Below are positions 40,863 to 50,610 of a stretch of 64,000 nt of DNA, piece by piece; within the stretch, counting starts at the first letter, position 1; each line of letters opens with the position of its first letter. The translations under genes and the position numbers were made by a program. Source of the stretch: Halorubrum vacuolatum (GTDB lineage: Archaea; Halobacteriota; Halobacteria; Halobacteriales; Haloferacaceae); the NCBI RefSeq assembly GCF_900188065.1, contig NZ_FZNQ01000010.1, forward strand, positions 1 through 64,000, read 5' to 3'. The notes under the pieces were generated by a model. That model had not been told where the DNA came from. It was given only the letters and a program-made list of their open reading frames with translations, and ran no database searches.

Positions 40863-42013
40863 TGCTCGTCCAGTACGCCCCGGGCGATGATCTCCTTTTG
40901 GATCTCGGTGGTTCCCTCGTAGATCTCCGTGATCTTCGCGTCCCGATAGAGCCGTTCGACGTCGAACTCGGTGACGTAGCCGTAGCCGCCGTGGATCTGG
41001 ATCGCCTCGTTCGTGGTCGACATGGCCGCGTCGCTCGCGGCGTACTTCGCCCGTGCGGCGGCGACGCGTGCGTCCTCGCCCGCCTCCGTCAGGCGACAGG
41101 CCTCCCTGACGAGCAGCCTCGCGGCCTCGACCTCCGTCGACATCTCGGCGATCTTGTGGCGTATCGTCTGGATCTCCGCGATCGGCTGACCGAACTGCTC
41201 GCGCTCGTGTGCGTACTGCCGGGCGGCATCGAGGGCGGCGTCCGCGACGCCCACGGCCTGTGCGGCGATGCCGATCCGCCCGCCGGTCAGGATCCGAAAC
41301 GCCGCCGAGAGCCCTTCGCCCTCCTCGGTGAGCCGGTTCGCCGCCGGGATCCGGCAGCCATCGAGGGTGATCTGCGTCGTATCGGAGGCGCGTAATCCGA
41401 GTTTCTCCTCCTTTCGACCGACCATGAAGCCGTCGACGTCCGTCGGGACGAGGAACTGCGTGATCGACCCGGCGTCGTCGGGGTCCGTTCGGGCGAAGAC
41501 GATGGCGACGCCGGCGCGCGAGCCGTTGGTGATCCACTGTTTCGTGCCGTCGAGGACGTACTCGTCGCCCTCGCGCGTCGCCGTCGTCGACATTTCGGCG
41601 GGATTCGACCCCGCGTGTGGCTCCGAGAGGCAGAACGCGCCGACCGGACGGCCGTCGACCATCTCCGGCAGCCACCGCTCCTGCTGGTCCTCGTCGCCGA
41701 ACGTCGCGATACAGGAGGTCGCGAGACAGTGAACCGAAAGCGCCGTGGCGACCGCGAGCGATCCGTACGCGAGCGCTTCGTTAACGACCGCGTACGTCGT
41801 CGCCTCGGCGTCGAACCCGCCGTACTGCTCCGGGATGGTCAGGCCCGTCAGGTCGAGTTCAGCGAGCGCGTCCCAGACGTCCTCCGGGAACGTCTCGGTC
41901 TCGTCGGCCTCCCGTGCGCCCGGGCGGATCTCCTCGACCGCGAACTCCCGAACGAGGTCCCGAATCGCCGACTCCTCGGCTGAAAGCGCCGATCCGACGC
42001 GTGCGCCAGTCAT
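40859..42013 (-). CDS. acyl-CoA dehydrogenase
   Basis: 384 aa, full length. Family signatures GAFCLSEPHAGSNPAEMSTTA and QIHGGYGYVTEFDVERLYRDAKITEIYEGTTEIQ, with the catalytic Glu in YEG. FAD enzyme that oxidises acyl-CoA thioesters to enoyl-CoA. Paired with the HAD gene by a 4-nt overlap; chain-length specificity not determinable. Confidence 0.92.
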   Translation of the reverse strand: MTGARVGSALSAEESAIRDLVREFAVEEIRPGAREADETETFPEDVWDALAELDLTGLTIPEQYGGFDAEATTYAVVNEALAYGSLAVATALSVHCLATSCIATFGDEDQQERWLPEMVDGRPVGAFCLSEPHAGSNPAEMSTTATREGDEYVLDGTKQWITNGSRAGVAIVFARTDPDDAGSITQFLVPTDVDGFMVGRKEEKLGLRASDTTQITLDGCRIPAANRLTEEGEGLSAAFRILTGGRIGIAAQAVGVADAALDAARQYAHEREQFGQPIAEIQTIRHKIAEMSTEVEAARLLVREACRLTEAGEDARVAAARAKYAASDAAMSTTNEAIQIHGGYGYVTEFDVERLYRDAKITEIYEGTTEIQKEIIARGVLDEQ

Positions 42014-42106
42014 GGATGACGCTTCGATCCCACATGGAAAAAGATGTGCGATCGGGAGGGGTATCCCCCTGCTCCGGCGACGCCCCTGATCGGCTTCCCG
42101 TTTTGC

Positions 42107-43087
42107 TCACGCCCAGAGCGGATAGCACGCGTCGCGCGGTGCTTCGCGGATCGTCTCGCCGTCGAGCACCACGGTTCCCGGTTCCTCATCCTCTTTCGGG
42201 ACCTGAACCTCCCCGATCACGGCTCCGTCGATGCCGGCCGACTTCAAGGCCTCCAGCGCCTCCTCGGCTCGCCCCTCGGGTACCGCCACGAGCAACGCGC
42301 CGGAGCCGAACGTCGCGAGCGGATCGACGTCCATCGCCGTACAGCAGGTCCGTGTCTCCGGTCGGATCGGGACGCGCTCGCGCTCGACCGAGAGGACGTG
42401 TCCGCCCGCGGCGGCCATCTCGACGAGCGCCGAGAGCAACCCGCCCTCGGTCGGATCGTGCATCGCGCTCGCAACATCCCTGAGGGCCCGGGCGTCCTCG
42501 ATGACGCTCACCTCGTCGAGAAAGGCGGCCGCCGCATCGAGCGTCTCCGCCGAGACGCCGGCGTCGAGACAGGCCTCCCGAAAGTCGGTCGCGAGGATCG
42601 CCGTCGCCTCGATGGCCGCTCCCTTCGTCAAGAGGAGCCGGTCGCCGGACGATGCGCCACCCGTTCGGAGAAACCGCTCCGTCGTACCGAGCGCCGTCAT
42701 CGAAAGCAGCGGCCGTTCCAACGCCGGCAACACCTCCGTGTGGCCGCCGACGATGGCCACCGACGCCTCCCGTGCTGCCCGGTCGACCTGTGTCGCGATC
42801 GTCTCCCGTGTCGTCCGGTCGTCGTCCGGCAGAAAGATCGTGTTCGTGAGCCACCGTGGATCCGCCCCGCTCGCGGCGACGTCGTTGCAGGCGACGTGTA
42901 CGGCGAGCCGTCCGACCGCCTCCGCGGCCAACGAGAGCGGGTCCGTGCTGACGACGAGGGTTTGATCGCCCAGATCGATCGCGGCCGCGTCCTCGCCGTA
43001 GGCGGCACCCTGTATTACCGCCGGATCGTCGACGCCGGTCGCCGAAAGCAGGTCGCGCAGGGCTGCCGCGTCGATCTTTCCGGTCAT
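42107..43087 (-). CDS. AIR synthase-related protein (HypE/ThiL-like fold)
   Basis: 326 aa with N-terminal Asp-rich ATP-site region (GEDAAAIDLGDQTLVVSTDPLS), ACNDVAASGADPRW and GGHTEVL, and a C-terminal half with HDPTEGGLLSALVEMAAA. The family uses ATP on carbonyl or carbamoyl groups; the specific reaction of this haloarchaeal type is unknown. The start overlaps the alaX stop (ATGA). Confidence 0.8.
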   Translation of the reverse strand: MTGKIDAAALRDLLSATGVDDPAVIQGAAYGEDAAAIDLGDQTLVVSTDPLSLAAEAVGRLAVHVACNDVAASGADPRWLTNTIFLPDDDRTTRETIATQVDRAAREASVAIVGGHTEVLPALERPLLSMTALGTTERFLRTGGASSGDRLLLTKGAAIEATAILATDFREACLDAGVSAETLDAAAAFLDEVSVIEDARALRDVASAMHDPTEGGLLSALVEMAAAGGHVLSVERERVPIRPETRTCCTAMDVDPLATFGSGALLVAVPEGRAEEALEALKSAGIDGAVIGEVQVPKEDEEPGTVVLDGETIREAPRDACYPLWA

Positions 43088-44352
43088 TCTCGCTCCCGGA
43101 GCCAGTCGACGATCCCCTCCGGATCCGCATCGAGCCCGCCGCCCTGCGCGAACGTCGGCCCGCCACCGCCGCCGCCGCCGAACTCGTCCGTGACGGCGTC
43201 GACGACCGCCCCCGCCTCGATGTCCGCGGACGCCTCGGGGTCGGCGGCGACGACGACGAACGGGGCCGGACCGGGACCGACCGCGACGAGCGCATCCGCC
43301 GGTGCGTCCCCGCCATCCCCAACAACCGTCTCGGCCGGTTCCCGGAGGTCGTTCGGGTCCACTCCGTCCACGGTCCCCACCGCGACACGCGCGCCGTCGA
43401 CGTCGGTCGTTTCGAACTCGCGGAGCCGAGACGTGAGCCGGGCGGCCGTCGCTTCCTGGAGTTCCGCCTCCAGCCGTTCGTTCTCCTCCCGTAAGCGATC
43501 GATGGACGAAACGAGCCCGTCGATGTCCGAGTTGACTACCTTCGCCGCGTTCAGGGCGGCGGCGTGGACGGCCGCGTCCCGGTCGATGGCGGTCGGCCCC
43601 ACGGCGAACTCGACACGCGTCACTCCCTTCCCGGGGTTCGACCGGTCGAGCGTCTCGATCGTCCCGATCTCGGCGGTGTTTTCGACGTGAGTCCCGCCAC
43701 AGGCGGCCACGTCCCAGCCCTCGACGGTGACGACGCGGACCCCCTCATCCGTTGTGCCCTCGCCCGTCGCTCCCTCGCCCGTCGCGCCCTCACCTTCGGC
43801 CATCGCCCCTTCCTCGGTCCGATCGTTGAACGCGATCCCCTCGATCGCGCGGGCCTCCGTGGCCGACATCGTCTCCCATCGCACCGAAAGCGAGTCCCAG
43901 ACCGCGCGGTTCGCCAGTCGCTCCAACTCGACGAGGTCGTCGTCATCGAGCGGCTCCTCGGCGGTCAGGTCCACCCGCACCTTCTCCGGGGAGATGTCGA
44001 ACCCGGCATACCCGAGTCCGTCACAGACCCGACGTGCCGCGCCGTAAAGCACGTGTGAAGCCGTGTGTGCCCGCATACAGTAGGTCCGAAAGTGATCGTC
44101 GATGACGCCGGCGACGCTGTCGCCGGTTACGACATCGGTCGGCTCCTCGGCGAGAACGTGGACGACCTCGCCGTCCCGTTCCTGCACGTCGTCGACGACG
44201 ATCCCGGCGAGGGTCCCCCGGTCGGCCGGCTGGCCGCCCGATTCGGCATAAAAGTACGTGTCCTCGAGGACTATCTCGTGGCCGTCGACGCGCTCGACGG
44301 CGGCTTCGAACTGGCGAACGGTCGGTTCGGCGGGCGCGCGTGAAGCGGTCAT
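43084..44352 (-). CDS. alaX: alanyl-tRNA editing protein AlaX-L / DHHA1 domain
   Basis: 422 aa. Editing-domain zinc ligands HTASH and CGGTH, and a C-terminal DHHA1-like domain with a Gly-rich end. It hydrolyses mischarged Ser- or Gly-tRNA(Ala). A repeat insertion (GEGATGEGATGEGTTDEG) from 15-bp units lies before the CGGTH part. Translationally coupled to the AIR synthase gene. Confidence 0.88.
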   Translation of the reverse strand: MTASRAPAEPTVRQFEAAVERVDGHEIVLEDTYFYAESGGQPADRGTLAGIVVDDVQERDGEVVHVLAEEPTDVVTGDSVAGVIDDHFRTYCMRAHTASHVLYGAARRVCDGLGYAGFDISPEKVRVDLTAEEPLDDDDLVELERLANRAVWDSLSVRWETMSATEARAIEGIAFNDRTEEGAMAEGEGATGEGATGEGTTDEGVRVVTVEGWDVAACGGTHVENTAEIGTIETLDRSNPGKGVTRVEFAVGPTAIDRDAAVHAAALNAAKVVNSDIDGLVSSIDRLREENERLEAELQEATAARLTSRLREFETTDVDGARVAVGTVDGVDPNDLREPAETVVGDGGDAPADALVAVGPGPAPFVVVAADPEASADIEAGAVVDAVTDEFGGGGGGGPTFAQGGGLDADPEGIVDWLRERE

Positions 44353-44461
44353 ATGTATTCGGGTGTCGCGCGGCGAGTAAATAGTTGGCCGCTGCGCTCG
44401 ACTCGCTTACATATCGCTCTTCGTTCCTTTTAACGAGGCCACCGCTGTGAAGACGAGCCGA

Positions 44462-47400
44462 TCACATGAAGTCGGCGATCCCTGACTGTTTGTTGGTGTC
44501 GTCCTCGAAGATCGACTCCAGCGCCTCCTGTAACACATAGAGGCGCTGTTTCGTGTAGGGTCGACAGTCGAACCGCTCGGCGACCTCGATCGCCGTCTCG
44601 ACGTACTTGCTCACCGACCCCTTATGAACGGTCAGGTTCACCCGACCGCCACACTCCCGGCAGTCGCCGGTAAGCGGCATCCGTCGGTACTTCTCGCCGC
44701 AGTCGAGACAGCGGGTCTCCTGTCTCGCGAACGCCCGAAGGTTACCGATGATGTCCGGCAGGAAGTGGTACTCGATGACTCGCTCTGCGACGTCCGTCTC
44801 GTCGACCGCACGGAGTTTCCGGGCCAGCTCCAACTGGGCGTCCATCTTCTCCATCATGTCGCCGAGGGTCTTGTACGCCGAGAGATCCGGCCCCATCGCG
44901 ATGTCCGTCGTGTCGTGGGTGTGATCGAAGCCGCGATACTCGTCGTCGGTGCCCAGGGTGTCCTCGCCGAGCTGTATCAGGTCCTCAACCTCGCCGGGAT
45001 CGGCCATCCGTCTGCTGGCTTCATACAGTTCGAGGGGATACCGCCTGACGATGTCCATGTTGTGCGCCTCGTCGTCGATCTCGGCGGGGTCGATCCGCGA
45101 GGACATCACGAGGGGTGCGTCCATTTTTCCACCTCTTTTGTTGGGCAAAAAAGTCTTTGAGAAGTTCAACAGCCCGTCCATGAGGAGCATCACGCAATCC
45201 TCATCGCCGTCGCACTGTCCCACCCACAGTCCGTTCGCCGCGAGCCGGTGGGTCTCCGCGACGGTGACACAGTACGTGTGATCGACGTCGCTTTCGATGT
45301 ACTCTACTGCGGCGACGCGATCGGTTCCGACGCCGCCGTCGGCGACGACAGCGGACACCTCACGCCGTTTTCGAGCCGTCTCCGCGTCACGTGTAGCCGG
45401 TTCGGAGCATCTGTTTGAGGGTATTGGTACCGCATCCCCTACAGACAGCTCGCTCGCGCGGACTTCTTGAAGTGCTCCATCCTCTATTCGAAGCATCGTG
45501 TGGTCGGGCGTCACGCGGATCGACCGACCACCCACGGTCTCGATCCGAACGAGATGCTCATGGCTTCGATGCTTCGACACCGCCGTCACGGGTTGTATCG
45601 TCGGTTTTCCTTGATCGTCGATGGAGCGAACGACGACATTGTCATCCAGCTCCGTGACCAGCGTACCGATAGCATCCGACTCGGGATCAGTCAGCCGCTC
45701 CTCGACGAACGTGCGGATCGACGTCGTATGCCATTCGTCGCCGTCGCGATAGTCGATCGCCGTCTCCGGATGGAAACAGTTCCGCCTTTTGGCCGCATGG
45801 AAGTACGGATGCGCGTAGCCGACCGCCGCCGAGGTGAACCCGATCACGCGGCCGACGGTCGCGGCGCTCGTGTGCGGGGCCATCCCGAAGACGAGTTCGC
45901 CGACGAGGTCGTCGCGCTCGTTCAGCTCATAAAAGCGATCGAGCTCGTAGAACTGTTCCAGGAGGTCGTCGACGAACGCCGCAGTCCGCATCATGTGTTC
46001 GGCCGCCCCGTCCGAGAGCACGATGTCCTGCACCTTCAACTCGACCAGCTGATCGTCGTGTCGCAGCGGCTCGCCGTCGATGTCGGTCTCGTAGCCCAGC
46101 TCGCGGAAGTGGCCGGCGGTGACGTCGAGCTCGATCGGCCGGACCGCCGTCACCGGGAGGTCGGTCATGTCGTAGCGAACCGTCCCGTCCTTGAACGAGG
46201 TGACGCCGTTTTTCGCGCGCAACACGCCCTTTTCGATCGCCTCGGGCGTCTTGTTCCGCGAGGTGAGTCCCTTCACCCCTTTTAATATCTTGAATGAACC
46301 CTCCCGCTCGCCGACCGCCTCCAACGCGGAGCGGTAGGCGTCGTTGAGGTCGACCACCTGATACGCCGCGGCAGTCACCTCCCACTCACAGCGCGGGCAC
46401 TCGACCCGGCCGGCTTCGTCAGGCGTACAGACGGTCCCGCAGTCACCGCACTCGTAGTGCGGTTCGGTGTGTGTCCCGCATTCGGGACAGTCCGCCCGGT
46501 AGCTGTGGGCGTCACAGTCGGGACAGCGCCGCTCGTTCACCTCAAGTTCGAGCCGGCCACGATGGCCCCGATCGTCCATCTGTCGGGCGGCCTTCGCGAC
46601 GTCCCGTTGGGAGCCGCCCGCCTCGCTGATCGGAAAGAGCGTGTGGACCGCCGGCGAGAGGTCGCGGCTCTCGGACTTCTCCGGTCGACCCATCCGGTTT
46701 CCGATCCGGGTCGGTCCCCGCTCGCGTACGGTAAACGGGGCGACCTCGTTGACGGCTTTCATCGCGTTCGCGCCGCCGTCCCACGTGCGGGCCGTCATCG
46801 AAAGCTCCGCCCACCCTTTCCGGAGGCCGTCGTCGATCCCGAGCGAACGCGCGAGCGGTCGCCAGGTCGGGATCCGGATCGCATCGGCGGTTCGCGTGTG
46901 TTCGACGAGCAGCGTCTCAAGCGCCGTCGTCGTTTCCGCGGTTCGCTCGATCGTCAACACCCCCTCGACGATCTCTCCCGCCGCGACCGCATCCGCAAGC
47001 GTCTCGAACCGATCGACTGAGAGGTCATGCCAGAGGTAGGTGTACTCGGGGTGTAACGGGCAGTCGTACTCGCTTGCCCACTCCAATGCGGACTCGACGG
47101 ACGGTCGTTCGAGGTCGACGTGAGGGTCGTCCGCAAGCGCCTGTACGTCCGCCCCCGCCGCCTCGAACTCCTGAACCCACCATTCATATACGTACGCCGC
47201 CGGCGCGAGCGCGTGGTTGTTCTCGACGAACTCCCCGAAGTTGACGAGGTACTCGCCGAGATCGAGGATCCGCTCGATCCCGTTTCGTATCTCCAGCGCC
47301 TCCTCCGGATCGTCGATCCGACGCACCTCGCCGGTCGCGAGCCGAACCGTCGGCCCCGCGATGGAGTCGACCGGCACGACGCCGTGCGCCTTCCCCGGTC

Positions 47401-48616
47401 GCTCGGTTTTGATCTGCGTGCCGGCCGCGAGGAAGTCGTCGACGATGTGCATCGTTGCGGGGTGCACCCCGCCGGTCGCAAAGCCGTGATTCCGTGCGCG
47501 ACCGTAACGGAGCCGGAAGCCGCCCGCCTCGGAGGGGTGGGTGAACACCGGCCGTCCGGCGATGAGGTCCCGGAGGAACTTCTCGGCGGGCTCCGCCCGT
47601 GGCGGACCGCCCGGTTCGGATCCGTTTTCCGGGGCCTCATCCGCTTCGTCCGGCTCGGACGCACCTCCGTCTCGGTTCCCTGCCGACGATTCCGCACCGG
47701 CGATGTCGCTCGCGTCCGTATCGTCGTCCTCCGTGGCGCTCGTGTCCTCCTCCCCGGTATCCGCGTCGCCATCCTCGCCGAGCGTTCCGTCGATCAGGTC
47801 CTGCAGCCAGGGCCAGTCCACCTCGTCGAGCTCGCGGGTGTATCGCTGGATCTTCGGCGCCTTCAACGCGATCCCTTCCGCGGCGACGAGACACATCCCG
47901 CCGCGGGCGGAGTTGGTGTCCACCCGCTCTAAATCGCGGTAGCCGGAGACCTCCTCGTCGCCGGTCGCCTCCCCGTCGAGCATGATGGGGATGTTCCTCG
48001 CGATGAACTTCGACTCCTTGTCCTTCGGGCTGTACTGGAGGCCGGTCTCCTTGTCATAGAGGGCGATCTCCTCCGCGTAGCGTTCGACCTCCTCCTGACG
48101 GGGTTGATACTCCTCGATCCCGAGCAACGATCGGGCGTAGTCGGCGACGAGCACCGAAAGCGCTTGGGCGGTCCCGCCAGCGGAGCGGATCGGTCCCGCG
48201 TAGTAGACGTTGACGAACTCCGTTCCGTCGTCGTTCGTGAGCAGTTCGACGCGGTCGATCCCCTCGATCGGCGCGGCCACGACACCCTCCGTGAGGAGCG
48301 CGACTGCCGTCCGGACTGCCCCCTCGATCTTTCCCTCCCGCGAGTCGTAGTCGCCGACGGTCCCCTCGACGAAGTCGGTGACGAGCGCGAGGGCGGCCTC
48401 CTCGCGCGACATCTCGCCCTCCAACTCCCGGACCCGTTCGGCGACGCCCTCGATACCGAGGATGTTCTCCACGCGGTCGGCCATGTCGCGGGCGACCGGG
48501 ATCTCGATCGCCGGCTCCGGATCCTTCCCTTGACCCTTTGCGGCCTCGGCGACCTCGAACGCCTCATCGAGCCGCTCCTCGATCCGCGCGAAATATCTCT
48601 CGTCGTCCGGCCTCAT
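44462..48616 (-). CDS. polC: DNA polymerase D large subunit DP2, intein-containing
   Basis: 1384 aa precursor. The protein has an N-terminal DP2 domain, an acidic Asp/Glu/Ser insertion (about 285-335), zinc ribbons (CPDCDAHSYRADCPECG, CGDCGTVC, CPRC, and CLDCG..CRECGG near the C-terminus) and the catalytic DxD region CDGDEDCVMLLMDG. Replicative polymerase with DP1. A 188-aa mini-intein interrupts exactly before the catalytic CDGDED. After splicing the mature subunit is about 1196 aa. The last gene of its unit; DUF296 gene lies 37 bp upstream. Confidence 0.95.
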   Translation of the reverse strand: MRPDDERYFARIEERLDEAFEVAEAAKGQGKDPEPAIEIPVARDMADRVENILGIEGVAERVRELEGEMSREEAALALVTDFVEGTVGDYDSREGKIEGAVRTAVALLTEGVVAAPIEGIDRVELLTNDDGTEFVNVYYAGPIRSAGGTAQALSVLVADYARSLLGIEEYQPRQEEVERYAEEIALYDKETGLQYSPKDKESKFIARNIPIMLDGEATGDEEVSGYRDLERVDTNSARGGMCLVAAEGIALKAPKIQRYTRELDEVDWPWLQDLIDGTLGEDGDADTGEEDTSATEDDDTDASDIAGAESSAGNRDGGASEPDEADEAPENGSEPGGPPRAEPAEKFLRDLIAGRPVFTHPSEAGGFRLRYGRARNHGFATGGVHPATMHIVDDFLAAGTQIKTERPGKAHGVVPVDSIAGPTVRLATGEVRRIDDPEEALEIRNGIERILDLGEYLVNFGEFVENNHALAPAAYVYEWWVQEFEAAGADVQALADDPHVDLERPSVESALEWASEYDCPLHPEYTYLWHDLSVDRFETLADAVAAGEIVEGVLTIERTAETTTALETLLVEHTRTADAIRIPTWRPLARSLGIDDGLRKGWAELSMTARTWDGGANAMKAVNEVAPFTVRERGPTRIGNRMGRPEKSESRDLSPAVHTLFPISEAGGSQRDVAKAARQMDDRGHRGRLELEVNERRCPDCDAHSYRADCPECGTHTEPHYECGDCGTVCTPDEAGRVECPRCEWEVTAAAYQVVDLNDAYRSALEAVGEREGSFKILKGVKGLTSRNKTPEAIEKGVLRAKNGVTSFKDGTVRYDMTDLPVTAVRPIELDVTAGHFRELGYETDIDGEPLRHDDQLVELKVQDIVLSDGAAEHMMRTAAFVDDLLEQFYELDRFYELNERDDLVGELVFGMAPHTSAATVGRVIGFTSAAVGYAHPYFHAAKRRNCFHPETAIDYRDGDEWHTTSIRTFVEERLTDPESDAIGTLVTELDDNVVVRSIDDQGKPTIQPVTAVSKHRSHEHLVRIETVGGRSIRVTPDHTMLRIEDGALQEVRASELSVGDAVPIPSNRCSEPATRDAETARKRREVSAVVADGGVGTDRVAAVEYIESDVDHTYCVTVAETHRLAANGLWVGQCDGDEDCVMLLMDGLLNFSKTFLPNKRGGKMDAPLVMSSRIDPAEIDDEAHNMDIVRRYPLELYEASRRMADPGEVEDLIQLGEDTLGTDDEYRGFDHTHDTTDIAMGPDLSAYKTLGDMMEKMDAQLELARKLRAVDETDVAERVIEYHFLPDIIGNLRAFARQETRCLDCGEKYRRMPLTGDCRECGGRVNLTVHKGSVSKYVETAIEVAERFDCRPYTKQRLYVLQEALESIFEDDTNKQSGIADFM
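45215..45778 (-). other. mini-intein in DP2 (C-terminal Gln)
   Basis: 188 codons from Cys (RRN/CFHPETAI) to Gln (AANGLWVGQ/CDGDED). Block B is GGRSIRVTPDHTM (TxxH) and block F is VDHTYCVTVAETH. No homing-endonuclease motif is present. The terminal residue is Gln in place of the usual Asn, as known for pyrococcal Pol-II inteins at the same insertion site. Confidence 0.9.
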
Positions 48617-48653
48617 CGGTCGTGTCCCCGTCGGAACGCCTCCCCGAGACGCA

Positions 48654-49073
48654 TTACAGCCACAGATCCAGATCCGTTACGGGGTCGTGTTCGCGCTCGA
48701 GCGGTTCCGTGAACGCTCGCAGGTGACACTCGCCGGCCCACACGGTCGCCGAATCGAGATGTCCGGCGAGTGCCTGGCCGCTCGGCCGCGACAACACTGC
48801 GTGCGTGTGCGCGAAGACCTCGCCGTCGAGCAGGGAGACGTTGCCGACGCACGCGGCAACCTCCAGCGGCTCATCGAACGTGACCGACCGATATTCGGTT
48901 TCCTCCTGATCGTAAAACCAGACGTCGGCGTCTTGAACCGCACCGAGCGCCGTGAACCAGCCGGCCTCGACGTCCTCGGCGCGCGCGAGCGACTCGATCT
49001 CCTCGCGCCAGTCGGCTCCCGTCTCGAACCGTGCGACGTACTCGGCGGTCGGCTCGACCTCCCGATAGTTCAT
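48654..49073 (-). CDS. PPC/DUF296 domain protein
   Basis: 139 aa. DUF296 features: GWFTALGAVQDADVWFYD, NVSLLDGEVFAHTHAVLS (metal-binding His) and HLDSATVWAGECHLRAF. Related domains occur in plant AT-hook proteins and bacterial trimeric proteins; the archaeal role is unknown. Same strand as polC and 37 bp upstream. Confidence 0.85.
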   Translation of the reverse strand: MNYREVEPTAEYVARFETGADWREEIESLARAEDVEAGWFTALGAVQDADVWFYDQEETEYRSVTFDEPLEVAACVGNVSLLDGEVFAHTHAVLSRPSGQALAGHLDSATVWAGECHLRAFTEPLEREHDPVTDLDLWL

Positions 49074-49286
49074 AGAGACCGTTCACGACCCACGCAGGCA
49101 AAAACCCTTACACTCGCTGGACTGATGCTCGGATATGGATTTCATATCGTGAAGTGTGGTTTATCAAGCGAAAACCGCTCCGCTCTTGAGTACGCCTTTT
49201 CAGCTACGTCGCTTTTCGAGACCCGTTTCCTGATGGTCGGCCGCTTCGCTCTCCGGGTGTTCGGTTATCGAAAACGCCGTGCCGTC

Positions 49287-49658
49287 TCAGAAGGGGGCCT
49301 GCGGTCCTTCGTCGTCCTCGCCGTCGCCCGTGGTTTCACCGGGGAAGGAGGGCGACATGCCGCCCGTTCCGCCGAGGTCGCCGTCGGCACCGGCACCCAT
49401 ACCGGTGTCGGCGTGGACCGTCTCTATCTCGGGGATCTCTTTCACCATCCGGGATTTGATCGCCTGGATCGTCATCGGCGAGATCCCGCACCCGGAGCAG
49501 GCGCCGCCGAGTTGGATATGAACCTCGCCCGTCTCGCGATCGAGGTGGCTGATCGCGGCGCTCCCGCCGTGCATCTGGATCTGCGGGAAGTTCCGCCGCA
49601 GGAAGTTCGTGATCCGCTCGCGGAGGTCGTTGTCCGCGTCGGTTGTCTCCGTACTCAT
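49287..49658 (-). CDS. NifU-like Fe-S scaffold protein
   Basis: 123 aa. The NifU C-terminal domain has the cluster-binding CSGCGIS (CxxC) after HGGSAAISHLDRETGEVHIQLGGA. A Gly/Asp-rich tail follows. Delivers iron-sulfur clusters. 49074-49286 upstream of the neighbouring DUF296 start shows no gene. Confidence 0.9.
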   Translation of the reverse strand: MSTETTDADNDLRERITNFLRRNFPQIQMHGGSAAISHLDRETGEVHIQLGGACSGCGISPMTIQAIKSRMVKEIPEIETVHADTGMGAGADGDLGGTGGMSPSFPGETTGDGEDDEGPQAPF

Positions 49659-49747
49659 GCCTCCGATTTGGCGGTCGCGGTTCTTATCTGTTTGGTTCAG
49701 TCGAACGGTGCAACGGTGTGTCCCCCGAGAACGGGTGAGAGTGGGTG

Positions 49748-50074
49748 CTACGCTGGGGGGTCCACGTGCAACGTTCGGTGAAGCTCGGTGACGATCCGCT
49801 CTCGATAGTCGGCGAGCACCTCCTCGAAGGTCTCCTCGTCGACGGACACACCCCTGAGACGGGCATGCGGGTTCTCCGGAAGCTCGATGCGGAACGTCCC
49901 GTCCTCGTAGAACGGCTCGGACTCGTTGAGCACCATCTGGTCGATGCCGTGGATCAGCTCGGAGTCATAGCGCTCGTTCATCTGGTTGAACGCGTTCTTA
50001 TACGCCCGCTGGAGCTCCGGAAAGTAGTGGACGTATTTGTCCTCGAACTTCTCGGGGTCGAACTCATCGGCCAT
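49748..50074 (-). CDS. DUF5783 family protein
   Basis: 108 aa starting MADEFDPEKFEDKYVHYFPELQRAYKNAF, with RIELPENPHARLRGVSVDEETFEEVL. A conserved haloarchaeal small protein of unknown function. The start at 50074 fits the family; an ATG 57 bp upstream would add an unrelated hydrophobic stretch. Confidence 0.8.
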   Translation of the reverse strand: MADEFDPEKFEDKYVHYFPELQRAYKNAFNQMNERYDSELIHGIDQMVLNESEPFYEDGTFRIELPENPHARLRGVSVDEETFEEVLADYRERIVTELHRTLHVDPPA

Positions 50075-50292
50075 GTCCATTCCTGTGCGATGGGCGGAAA
50101 AAAACCGGTCGATCCGGAATATAAATTTCATGTCGATATATAAAATTCAGCAACGCAGCTGGATTCCACAGGTTCGGGGCTCGCTCATGATGTGCGGCAC
50201 AGTCGAGGACCGGGTCCAAGATGCCTGCACAGCGATGTCTCTCATCCCAGTAGAATTTGCGAGGGAAGAACGCTCCGAGAGCGCCCTTCTGC

Positions 50293-50406
50293 ATTTGCGC
50301 GTGGTGACGCGCTCATGCGAGGGGAGGGATTTGAACCACGGTCGCGCCGGAGGCGCTCCCTGATTCAAATCCTCCCATCGTGCATTCGTGCGCGGTGACG
50401 CACTCA
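50293..50406. repeat. duplicated tRNA-Leu 3' end sequence
   Basis: The tRNA-Leu 3' part with flank (TGCGAGGGGAGGGATTTGAACC plus about 20 bp of similar GCGC-GTGACGC sequence) recurs about 90 bp away, at 50317-50338 versus 50407-50428. A further inverted T-loop-like piece (GATTCAAATCCTCCC) lies at about 50362-50376. The stretch 50075-50406 otherwise shows no gene. Confidence 0.65.
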
Positions 50407-50490
50407 TGCGAGGGGAGGGATTTGAACCCACGGACCTCTACAGGAGCGGATCTTGAGTCCGCCGCCGTTTCCGGGCTTGGCTACCCTCGC
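50407..50490 (-). tRNA. tRNA-Leu (anticodon CAA)
   Basis: Acceptor GCGAGGG/CCCTCGC, discriminator A, anticodon stem GCGGA/TCCGC with loop CTCAAGA (CAA), long variable arm and T-loop TTCAAAT. No CCA encoded. Reads UUG. Confidence 0.93.
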
Positions 50491-50610
50491 ACGCATCGGT
50501 TCGTTCGATCCCCCACAGATTTAACCCTCCGGTTTCGCCCGAACCGTTCGGCACCCATCCCGTCGTCCCGGATCGCCAACGGTTAGAGAGCCGGCCGCGT
50601 ATTCCGGGTC

